NCBI GenBank assembly: GCA_947177345.1
Contig: CAMWUB010000110.1
Coordinates: 1-5,790, forward strand
DNA: 5,790 bases
Direction: 5' to 3'
Source of the DNA: an uncultured Ruminococcus sp.
Lineage (GTDB): Bacteria > Bacillota > Clostridia > Oscillospirales > Ruminococcaceae
Both the position numbers and the translations under genes were made by a program. Each line of letters begins with the position of its first letter. Position 1 is the first letter of the stretch. Below are positions 1-5,790 of this stretch, piece after piece. Below the pieces are notes generated by a model. The model had not been told where the DNA came from and did no database searches. It saw only the letters and a list, made by a program, of their open reading frames with translations.

Positions 1-40
1 ATTATAGCATTATAAAAAAAATTTTGCAATAGTATTTTGT

Positions 41-106
41 AAAAAAATTCCCGTACTGAATACGATTTGTTAAAAATCAACAGTTTTTCACGTAATCTGT
101 ACGGGA
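41..106 (-). terminator. Rho-independent terminator after folC
   Basis: Read on the minus strand, a perfect 8-bp GC-rich stem (TCCCGTAC at 106-99 with GTACGGGA at 56-49) begins 7 nt after the folC stop. It continues inward through two single mismatches, first with 2 further pairs and then with 4 (91-94 with 61-64). The 26-nt apical part is AT-rich and can fold further, either as AAAAA/TTTTT or as TGTT/AACA arms. A run of seven T residues (47-41) follows the stem directly, as in intrinsic terminators. On the plus strand the stem is followed only by a broken T-rich stretch, so action on a convergent gene is possible but weaker. The remaining bases 1-40 are AT-rich and show no gene. Confidence 0.85.
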
Positions 107-113
107 TATTTAA

Positions 114-1370
114 TTATTTTCCGAATTTATTGAGGTATTCGCTTGCAAGATAAAGTGAACCGCATACAACAACTATGCCGTCATTTAAGAGTGCATATTC
201 CTCAGCCTTTGCGACAGCTTCAGTCAGTGAGTGATAAACGCCGGTATGTGTACCGAAATTCCGTGATATTTCAGCGAGTTTTTCCGCCGGTACTGCATTA
301 GGTGCGAAGCCGTCAACAGTAAACATGACTTTTGAACATCTTGCGATATTACGTACACACTCTGGATAGTCTTTTGAATCAACCATACCCATGACGGCAT
401 AAACCGGTTTATTCATAACGACAATAGAACAGTATAACTGGTAAGTTCCTTCCGGATTGTGACCGCCGTCAACGACAACAGGCGGATTTCCGTCAATATA
501 TTGACATCTTGCCTTTACCTGTGTAGTTTCAACGGATTTTCTTATATTTTCGGCGGAAATTTCAAAACCTTTTTTCCGGAGGTATTCGCACGCCTCAATA
601 GCAGTCACGGCATTCATGGGCTGGTGGAATCCTAACATAGATGTTTTATACTGTTTATTTTTGTAAGTAAATGTGCCGTCTGTATCAATACCACGATATT
701 TAAAATTATCGTTATCCGGTGTTATAAATTCAACATTTTTTTCACCGGATATTTTTTCCACAAGATATTTTATATTGCGTTTGTTGTCAATAGAAAGTAT
801 AACCGCTGAACCCTCTTTTATTATACCGGCTTTCTGACATGCTATTTTTTCGACGGTATCGCCTAAAATGTCGGTATGGTCAAGAGATATGGACGTAATA
901 ACAGATAAAACCGGTGGCGGTATGACGTTTGTGCAGTCAAGAAGTCCGCCTATACCGCATTCCAGTATGACTATATCGCATTGTTCACGGACGTACCATA
1001 GAAAAGCTATAGCCATAGTAATTTCAAACTGTGAGTAGGGTTTATCGTCAATTCTTTTCCTGATAAGACTACATATTCTGCAAAGTGAATCATCATCTAT
1101 TTCAGTACCGTTTATGCGGATTCTGTCGTTATACCGGAGTATATACGGCGATGTAAACTGTCCGGTCTTATAGCCGGAATATATCAGGGCATTTGAAATA
1201 TATTCCACTGTAGAACCCTTTCCGTTAGTACCGGCAACGTGTACGAATTTCAGTTTTTTTTCCGGATTTCCGATAAGTTTCATTAAGTTTTCCGCACGGG
1301 ATAAGTCTGTAATTTTTCCGCCTGATTTACTGTAGGAATTTATAAATTCCATAGATTCTTTAATATTCAT
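114..1370 (-). CDS. folC: Folylpolyglutamate synthase (FolC; DHFS activity uncertain)
   Basis: This is a cytoplasmic Mur-ligase-family enzyme of 418 residues, the usual length. It adds glutamate to tetrahydrofolates using ATP; some homologues also make dihydrofolate from dihydropteroate. Visible motifs are the P-loop GTNGKGS (47-53), TSPYI (73-77), an ECGIGG…D.TN segment (137-148), LDHTDILG (163-170), KAGIIK (180-185, with the lysine K180 that is normally carbamylated), HQPMN (249-253), DGGHNP (301-306, DGAHNP in most homologues) and GSLYLAS (404-410). The ATG at 1370 was chosen because GAGGTG precedes it closely; extending to an ATG at 1412 would add 14 unconserved residues and overlap yeiH. 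It is the last gene of the unit, 10 nt after yeiH and directly before the terminator. The usual GGRLDATN reads GGLLDCTN, and PGR before the DGGHNP motif reads KAR, as in FPGS-only enzymes. The family assignment is firm, the dual activity is not. Confidence 0.95.
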   Translation of the reverse strand: MNIKESMEFINSYSKSGGKITDLSRAENLMKLIGNPEKKLKFVHVAGTNGKGSTVEYISNALIYSGYKTGQFTSPYILRYNDRIRINGTEIDDDSLCRICSLIRKRIDDKPYSQFEITMAIAFLWYVREQCDIVILECGIGGLLDCTNVIPPPVLSVITSISLDHTDILGDTVEKIACQKAGIIKEGSAVILSIDNKRNIKYLVEKISGEKNVEFITPDNDNFKYRGIDTDGTFTYKNKQYKTSMLGFHQPMNAVTAIEACEYLRKKGFEISAENIRKSVETTQVKARCQYIDGNPPVVVDGGHNPEGTYQLYCSIVVMNKPVYAVMGMVDSKDYPECVRNIARCSKVMFTVDGFAPNAVPAEKLAEISRNFGTHTGVYHSLTEAVAKAEEYALLNDGIVVVCGSLYLASEYLNKFGK

Positions 1371-1373
1371 AGA

Positions 1374-1380
1374 CACCTCT
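1374..1380 (-). promoter_or_regulatory. Ribosome binding site of folC
   Basis: AGAGGTG on the minus strand lies just after the yeiH stop codon (TAA at 1383-1381). The GAGG core sits 5 nt before the ATG at 1370. It fixes that ATG as the start over the in-frame ATG at 1412. Confidence 0.8.
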
Positions 1381-2466
1381 TTAAATATTTGTATAGAAAA
1401 TTCCAGTCGCAAGCTGTACGCCTATCGAAACAAGCGTTATCATAATCCAGCACGAAAGACCTAAAATAATAGGTTTCTTACCGTTTTTAATCAGCTTTAC
1501 TATGTTAGTATTAAGTCCGATTGCACACATAGCCATAGCTATAAAGAATTTAGCTAACCACTTCGCAAAAGATACGAAACTGTTGTTATAAAAATCTGTG
1601 AAAGAACTTTCCGGAATTACGCCCACAACTGTAGTTATCACAGATGCGATTATGAAAAATATTATGAAAAACGGAAAAATTTTCTTTATCGAGAAGTTAC
1701 CGGCTTGCGTCCCCGATTTTTTCGCCTGACGTGTTCTGTATACGGCGAGTGCAAGAGTTATCGGAATAATAGCAAGGGTTCGTGTCAGCTTTACGGTAAC
1801 CGCAGATGATAATATACCGTCCGTACCGTAAATTCCCTCAGCCGTCGAGGCAGTAGCGGTAACTGATGATGTATCATTTACAGCAGTACCGGCAAATATT
1901 GCGAAGCCCTCCGAACCCAGTCCGATAGCGTGACCAAATTGCGGAAATATCAACGCCGCCAGTACGTTAAACAGGAATATGACAGAAATCGCTTGTGCGA
2001 CGTCCTCATCATCGGCATCTATTACCGGAGCGGTCGCCGCAATTGCAGAACCTCCGCATATCGACGAACCTACACCTATCAGACACGCCGTTTTTTTATT
2101 TATTTTCAGGACTTTCATAAGTACGAACGCCGTTATAAGAGATACGCATATTGTGGAAATTATTACTGGTAAACTTTTCCCACCTACTTTTAAAATGGTA
2201 CTCAGATTTAACGAGAATCCGAGTATTATTACCGCCCATTGAAGTACTTTTTTTGATGTGAATTTTATACCGTCTTTGAGTCGATTATTTGCGGAAAAAT
2301 CCGGACTGATAAGGCTTATAATCATGCCTGTTACTATCGCAAATACCGGAGCCCCGATAATTTCAAGCGAAAAATTACCTATATTGACAGTCGCAAGAAA
2401 TGTGGATAATCCGGCAATTGCGATACACAAGACTATTCCGAGTGAATTTTTTTTAATCCAGTTCAT
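1381..2466 (-). CDS. YeiH/UPF0324 family putative sulfate exporter
   Basis: This is a polytopic inner-membrane protein of 361 residues, the normal length for the YeiH/UPF0324 family (putative sulfate exporters, PSE). The family is named from genetic association with sulfonate metabolism, and direct transport data are scarce. About ten to eleven hydrophobic segments are visible, roughly at 9-28, 36-54, 74-92, 99-119, 128-148, 156-176, 186-205, 217-243, 262-284, 299-318 and 332-355. The family signatures GSSICGGSAIAA (133-144) and GTAVNDTSSV (193-202) are both intact. The gene begins 3 nt after the Dabb stop codon, in the same reading frame, and has no recognisable Shine-Dalgarno sequence, so its translation probably depends on the upstream gene. 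Codons 4-7 carry a run of eight A. No sulfur-metabolism gene is present in the window to support the substrate. The family call is firm; the substrate is only the family label. Confidence 0.9.
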   Translation of the reverse strand: MNWIKKNSLGIVLCIAIAGLSTFLATVNIGNFSLEIIGAPVFAIVTGMIISLISPDFSANNRLKDGIKFTSKKVLQWAVIILGFSLNLSTILKVGGKSLPVIISTICVSLITAFVLMKVLKINKKTACLIGVGSSICGGSAIAATAPVIDADDEDVAQAISVIFLFNVLAALIFPQFGHAIGLGSEGFAIFAGTAVNDTSSVTATASTAEGIYGTDGILSSAVTVKLTRTLAIIPITLALAVYRTRQAKKSGTQAGNFSIKKIFPFFIIFFIIASVITTVVGVIPESSFTDFYNNSFVSFAKWLAKFFIAMAMCAIGLNTNIVKLIKNGKKPIILGLSCWIMITLVSIGVQLATGIFYTNI

Positions 2467-2469
2467 ATA

Positions 2470-2769
2470 TCAGTATTCGTAGTCTATACAGGCACGGTCA
2501 GTTTTTACGGTACCGATAAACTTTCCGAAAGCAATGTGTGCAGGGTGTACCTGATAGGCGTTGAGGTCTTCTATGGTCTCGAAATCGCAGAGCAGGGAAA
2601 TTGTATAGTTTGACTGGTCAGCATCTTTCGAGTTGATAACAACTTCACCCTTTCTGAGTTCCTTTACGTTTGCGATTACGTCGTTGAAACGCTCCTTAGC
2701 TTCGAGGGCGTTTTCGTAAACTGTTTTATCAGTTTCCTTTAATCTGAACATTACGATATGTTTAATCAT
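2470..2769 (-). CDS. Dabb family (stress-responsive A/B barrel) protein
   Basis: This small soluble protein of 99 residues covers one complete Dabb domain (dimeric alpha/beta barrel, ferredoxin-like fold). Seen in the sequence are the N-terminal strand MIKHIVMFRLK, a helix around 16-37, the strand YTISLLCDFET (55-65), the segment LNAYQVHPAHIAF (69-81) with the conserved Y…HPAH pattern (HPAH at 75-78), and a final strand ending in a conserved acidic stretch at 94-98. Family members usually work as homodimers; some are cyclases or other enzymes (for example olivetolic acid cyclase), but most bacterial ones have no known function and the stress label comes from plant proteins. The start is firm, with AAGGAGA 9 nt upstream. 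It lies 14 nt after the GNAT stop and 3 nt before yeiH, and its TGA stop is in frame with the yeiH ATG. No specific function can be assigned. Confidence 0.88.
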   Translation of the reverse strand: MIKHIVMFRLKETDKTVYENALEAKERFNDVIANVKELRKGEVVINSKDADQSNYTISLLCDFETIEDLNAYQVHPAHIAFGKFIGTVKTDRACIDYEY

Positions 2770-2778
2770 GATAAAAAA

Positions 2779-2785
2779 TCTCCTT
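2779..2785 (-). promoter_or_regulatory. Ribosome binding site of the Dabb gene
   Basis: AAGGAGA on the minus strand is the strongest Shine-Dalgarno site in the window. It overlaps the TAA stop of the GNAT gene (2786-2784) and lies 9 nt before the ATG at 2769. The Dabb gene can therefore be initiated independently of the gene before it. Confidence 0.85.
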
Positions 2786-3311
2786 ATTTTAAAATCATTC
2801 TGTACTTTTTACATCTGAAAGTCCGGCTGTTATCGAATTTTGAGTATTCGGAATATTCCTCGAAAACAAGACCGCATTTTTCTATAACTCTTCCGGAAGC
2901 TATATTTTCTATGGCGTGTTCTGCTACAAATTCACGGGCATTATGTTCGGAGCAGGCGTATTTAATCATACGTTTTGAAGCTTCTGTTGCGTAGCCGTAT
3001 CCCCAGCAGTCGAATCGAAGATTATAGCCGAAACTCCATACATTTTCGTCGGTTCTGAACCGTATACCACCCGAACCAATCAGCATATTATCCGATTTCC
3101 TTATAAATCCCCATGTATACTCATTTTCAAGGTTTTCAAGAGATTTTAACCATTCTCTCGTTACCTCGGTATTCTCATGACACGGATAAATCATATACTC
3201 CGCAACTCGTTTGTCACCAGTCCATAAAAATACGGCTTGTGTATCGTCAACGGTAAGCGGTCTTAAAATCAGACGTTCAGTTTCTATTACCGGAGTTATA
3301 AAAATACTCAT
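2784..3311 (-). CDS. GNAT family N-acetyltransferase, RimJ/RimL type
   Basis: This is a cytoplasmic acetyl-CoA-dependent acyltransferase of 175 residues, typical for the RimJ/RimL (GNAT_3) group. The group includes the enzymes that acetylate N-termini of ribosomal proteins, but most members have unknown acceptors. Seen are the N-terminal signature ETERLILRPL (10-19), a central strand GSGGIRF (79-85), the acetyl-CoA pyrophosphate loop region WGYGYATEA (103-111), and the C-terminal motif AIENIASGRVIEKCGL (133-148), matching the family pattern N..S.RV.EK.G. The start was placed at the ATG at 3311 because AGGTGA lies 5 nt upstream; the GTG at 3320, which would add three residues, is part of that ribosome binding site. 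The gene follows yjbR by 5 nt. The substrate cannot be predicted; protein N-termini, amino acids and small amines are all possible. Confidence 0.9.
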   Translation of the reverse strand: MSIFITPVIETERLILRPLTVDDTQAVFLWTGDKRVAEYMIYPCHENTEVTREWLKSLENLENEYTWGFIRKSDNMLIGSGGIRFRTDENVWSFGYNLRFDCWGYGYATEASKRMIKYACSEHNAREFVAEHAIENIASGRVIEKCGLVFEEYSEYSKFDNSRTFRCKKYRMILK

Positions 3312-3316
3312 AAATA

Positions 3317-3322
3317 TCACCT
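3317..3322 (-). promoter_or_regulatory. Ribosome binding site of the GNAT gene
   Basis: AGGTGA on the minus strand lies 5 nt before the ATG at 3311 and overlaps the yjbR stop codon (TGA at 3319-3317). It decides the start of the GNAT gene. The GTG inside it would otherwise look like a start overlapping the yjbR stop. Confidence 0.75.
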
Positions 3323-3670
3323 GTCTATAATATTATAGCTTTCGTCAATGATGTTGCATAATATTTTAAAGTCAATATTTTCGTCAAGGATTATCGAAAT
3401 CCATAGTTTTTTGTTCATATGGTACGCCGGAAATGCTTTCCCCTCTGCAATGAGGCACTCTCTGGTAAGCGGTTCGCATTTCAGATTTATAATATCAACT
3501 ATTGTATTATCATCATATCCGAATACAGATTTTTTCGCCTGTAAAACTGCCACATACCATTTTTTATTTTTCCGATTTCTTAAAACAAACGTATCGGGAG
3601 TTTTCAGCCACAGATATTCTGGTTCTGTGGCGTACTTCTCCTTGACGTATGATATTATTTTATCACGCAT
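3317..3670 (-). CDS. YjbR/MmcQ family protein
   Basis: This small cytoplasmic protein of 117 residues covers the full YjbR domain (a CyaY-like fold with a double-wing arrangement, often annotated as MmcQ-like DNA-binding). The recognisable parts are a hydrophobic strand with a basic turn at 27-43 (RNRKNKKWYV), the strand IVDIINLKCEP (57-67), the hallmark PAYHMNKKLWISI (81-93), and a C-terminal helix ending IIDESYNII (107-115) where the family ends in an SY motif. DNA binding is inferred in the family from structure and basic charge; no target or phenotype is established that would help here. The ATG shares its first base position with the last stop codon of valS (TAATG, 1-nt overlap). There is no good Shine-Dalgarno at close range, only GAGG about 12 nt upstream, so translation is probably coupled to valS. 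Confidence 0.9.
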   Translation of the reverse strand: MRDKIISYVKEKYATEPEYLWLKTPDTFVLRNRKNKKWYVAVLQAKKSVFGYDDNTIVDIINLKCEPLTRECLIAEGKAFPAYHMNKKLWISIILDENIDFKILCNIIDESYNIIDR

Positions 3671-5790
3671 TACTTTCTGAAAGCCTCGATTGACTGCTTT
3701 ATTTTAGTCATTTTTTCCATAGCCTTGGCGAGTTTGGCTTTTTCGGCTTCTATGAGTTTTTCCGGAGCTTTTGCGATAAAGCCCTGATTATTGAGTTTTC
3801 CGCTCAGGAAGTCAATATCTTTCTGTACTTTTGCCTGCTCCTTTTCGAGACGTGCTATTTCCTTATCCTTGTCAACGAGTTCGTCCATAGGGATAAATAT
3901 TCTTGCAGAATCGGTTACGGCGTTTGCGGAATCCGGAATATCAAATTTTTCGCCTGTCTCGACGGCAGAAGCGGAAGCGAGTTTTTCAAAGAATAACGCA
4001 CACGATTTAAATAATTCCGGTTCGGTGGTCTCGATAAAGAGCTTAGCCTTTACCGACGGCGGTACGTTCATTTCACTACGTGTATTTCTTACGGCTTTTA
4101 TGGCGGATATTATCTTTTCAAAGGATTTTTCTTCTGCTGAAAAGTCAATTGATTCGTCGTAAACAGGGTAATTTTCGAGGATAATCATTGATTTTTCATT
4201 TGTGAGAACCTGCCATATTTCTTCCGTTATGAAAGGCATGAAAGGGTGCAGTAATTTCAGCATACCTTGCATAGCCCATACAAGTACGGACTGTGCTTTT
4301 GCCATAGTCTCGCCACCGGCTTGAATACGTGGTTTTGTTAATTCAATGTACCAGTCACAGAAAACGTCCCATATAAAGTCATAGAGTTTCTGAGAGGCTA
4401 CACCTAATTCAAATTTATCAAGGTTTTCGTTTACTTCCTTTGCGAGATTGTTGAATTTATTTACAAGCCATTTGTCTTCCGTTTCGAGTTCGTCGGGAAG
4501 TCCTTTAAATTCAAAGTCTTCCGGAAGATTCATCATTATGAAACGTGAAGCGTTCCATAGTTTGTTTGCGAAGTTACGGGCGGATTTTACTTTTTCGTCG
4601 ATATAACGCATATCGTTACCGGGGGAATTTCCGGTAGCAAGCATAAAGCGGAGTGCATCTGCACCATATTCGTTGATTACTTCAAGGGGGTCAATACCGT
4701 TGCCGAGAGATTTGGACATTTTACGTCCTTGTGAATCTCTTACAAGTCCGTGTATCAGAACCGTATCAAACGGAACTTTTCCCATATTTTCAAGACCACT
4801 GAACATCATTCGGATAACCCAGAAGAATATTATATCATAGCCGGTAACGAGTGTATTCGTCGGATAGAAATATTCAAGGTCTTCTGTTTTTTCAGGGAAG
4901 CCGAGGGTTGAAAATGGCCATAATGCTGAACTAAACCATGTATCGAGTGTATCGGGGTCTTGTCTCATGGGCTTGTTACACTTCGGACAGTTGCATGAAT
5001 CTTCTTTGGTTACTACCATTTCACCGCACTCGTTGCAATAGAATGCCGGTATCTGATGTCCCCACCAAATCTGTCGGGATATACACCAGTCACGGATATT
5101 TTCAAGCCAGTGGAAATATATTTTATCGAATCGCTCCGGCACAAATTTTGTATCGCCGTTCTTTACAGCTTCAATAGCCGGTTGTGCGAGTGGCTTCATT
5201 TTAACGAACCATTGTGTAGATACTTTCGGTTCTACAGTAGTTCCGCAACGGTAGCAAGTTCCGACGTTATGGCTGTAATCTTCTATTTCAACTAATGCCC
5301 CCTCTTTTTCGAGGTCTGCAACGATAGCTTTTCTTGCTTCGTATCTGTCCATACCTGCATATGCCGGATAATCGTCTGTAATTGTTGCATCGTCGTTCAT
5401 TACGTTTATGACCGGTAAATTATGTCTGAGACCTACTTCAAAGTCGTTAGGGTCATGTGCCGGAGTTATTTTAACTACACCTGTACCGAAATCCATTTCA
5501 ACGTAATCATCTGCAACTATCGGAATTTCCCTGTGGACTATCGGCAGAATTACTGTTTTTCCTACTAAATCTTTGTATCTGTCGTCTGCCGGATTTACTG
5601 CAACTGCCGTATCGCCTAAAAGAGTTTCCGGACGTGTTGTAGCTAATTCAAGATAATCGTCGGTATCTTTTATTTTGTACCGTAAATGCCAGAAATGTCC
5701 AGACTGCTCCTCGAAAGTAACTTCCGCATCTGAAAGTGATGTCATACACTTCGGACACCAGTTAATAATTCTCTCACCACGATATATAAG
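3670..5790 (-). CDS. valS: Valyl-tRNA synthetase, N-terminus cut by window edge
   Basis: This class I synthetase attaches valine to tRNA-Val in the cytoplasm and hydrolyses mischarged threonine. The reading frame is open to the right edge, so 706 C-terminal residues are present; with a family length near 880, about 170 are missing, including the HIGH region. Numbering from the edge, the CP1 editing domain shows ATTRPETLLGDTAVAV (50-65) and GVVKITPAHDPND (104-116). The synthetic core resumes with ISRQIWWGHQIP (237-248), LDTWFSSALWPF (282-293) and KMSKS (357-361, at 4722-4708). The anticodon-binding helical domain follows, and the chain ends in the ValRS coiled-coil arm (about 637-706). Cysteine pairs that could bind zinc are kept: WCPKC (11-15), CYRC (179-182), CNEC (252-255) and CNCPKC (266-271), as in Thermus-type ValRS. 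A Met at 5745 is internal, since conserved ValRS sequence continues upstream of it. Promoter and leader are outside the window. Confidence 0.98.
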   Translation of the reverse strand, partial: LIYRGERIINWCPKCMTSLSDAEVTFEEQSGHFWHLRYKIKDTDDYLELATTRPETLLGDTAVAVNPADDRYKDLVGKTVILPIVHREIPIVADDYVEMDFGTGVVKITPAHDPNDFEVGLRHNLPVINVMNDDATITDDYPAYAGMDRYEARKAIVADLEKEGALVEIEDYSHNVGTCYRCGTTVEPKVSTQWFVKMKPLAQPAIEAVKNGDTKFVPERFDKIYFHWLENIRDWCISRQIWWGHQIPAFYCNECGEMVVTKEDSCNCPKCNKPMRQDPDTLDTWFSSALWPFSTLGFPEKTEDLEYFYPTNTLVTGYDIIFFWVIRMMFSGLENMGKVPFDTVLIHGLVRDSQGRKMSKSLGNGIDPLEVINEYGADALRFMLATGNSPGNDMRYIDEKVKSARNFANKLWNASRFIMMNLPEDFEFKGLPDELETEDKWLVNKFNNLAKEVNENLDKFELGVASQKLYDFIWDVFCDWYIELTKPRIQAGGETMAKAQSVLVWAMQGMLKLLHPFMPFITEEIWQVLTNEKSMIILENYPVYDESIDFSAEEKSFEKIISAIKAVRNTRSEMNVPPSVKAKLFIETTEPELFKSCALFFEKLASASAVETGEKFDIPDSANAVTDSARIFIPMDELVDKDKEIARLEKEQAKVQKDIDFLSGKLNNQGFIAKAPEKLIEAEKAKLAKAMEKMTKIKQSIEAFRK

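Noticed and set aside
2..15. Short inverted repeat TTATA-GCAT-TATAA near the left edge.
   Set aside because: It is five AT pairs only, expected by chance in such AT-rich sequence, and has no neighbouring feature within view.
1371..1412. A 14-residue N-terminal extension of folC from an ATG at 1412.
   Set aside because: It would overlap the end of yeiH, it lacks a clear ribosome binding site, and the extra residues match no FolC feature. The ATG at 1370 has a close GAGGTG.
2440..2472. Selenocysteine insertion at the TGA between Dabb and yeiH.
   Set aside because: No SECIS-like hairpin is evident in the bases after the TGA, and the position follows a complete Dabb domain. TGA also serves as a normal stop at the end of yjbR, so reassignment is unlikely too.
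1930..2482. Plus-strand open frames opposite yeiH (1930-2172, 1979-2242, 2258-2482).
   Set aside because: They are antisense to a well-conserved membrane protein gene, have no family resemblance and no convincing ribosome binding sites. They are best explained as shadows of the real coding frame.
3348..4162. Plus-strand open frames opposite yjbR and the 3' part of valS (3348-3680, 3791-4162).
   Set aside because: Their composition reflects the complement of the coding strand (serine- and phenylalanine-rich). No domain is recognisable.
4938..5295. Plus-strand open frames opposite the valS catalytic core (4938-5177, 5056-5295).
   Set aside because: They are antisense to conserved ValRS motifs, with no independent support.
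1..5790. CRISPR arrays, tRNA or rRNA genes, insertion sequences, and phage or defence genes.
   Set aside because: None is seen. No spaced direct repeats, transposase-like proteins or tRNA-like folds were recognised, and coding sequence fills 114-5790 almost completely.

Overview
The window comes from a bacterial chromosome with GC near 40% by eye, and it looks like ordinary core genome. The best guess at the host is a gut or rumen Clostridia member close to Ruminococcus/Oscillospiraceae. That rests on the AT-rich gaps, strong Shine-Dalgarno sites, the valS-to-folC order typical of Firmicutes, and protein similarity recalled from memory, so the genus is not established.

All six genes lie on the minus strand and read right to left as one compact unit. 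valS (valyl-tRNA synthetase) enters from the right edge without its N-terminus. It is followed by a YjbR/MmcQ-family protein, a RimJ/RimL-type GNAT acetyltransferase, a Dabb (stress-responsive A/B barrel) protein, a YeiH-type putative sulfate exporter, and folC (folylpolyglutamate synthase). Junctions are very tight: valS/yjbR overlap by 1 nt, yjbR/GNAT are separated by 5 nt after the start is corrected, GNAT/Dabb by 14 nt, Dabb/yeiH by 3 nt, and yeiH/folC by 10 nt. No internal promoter or terminator is visible, and a long hairpin with a T-tract just after folC ends the unit. The valS promoter and any T-box leader would lie off the right edge.

valS and folC are adjacent in many Firmicutes. 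Here four small accessory genes sit between them without breaking the unit. They do not form an evident pathway with each other, so co-expression is the only link the sequence supports.

No clearly new system is visible. Three things deserve a second look. GATC is completely absent from the window although GAT and ATC are common, which suggests selection against the site, for example by restriction-modification. The Dabb stop codon (TGA) is in frame with the yeiH start two codons later, and yeiH has no ribosome binding site. The FolC motifs resemble FPGS-only enzymes more than bifunctional DHFS/FPGS enzymes.
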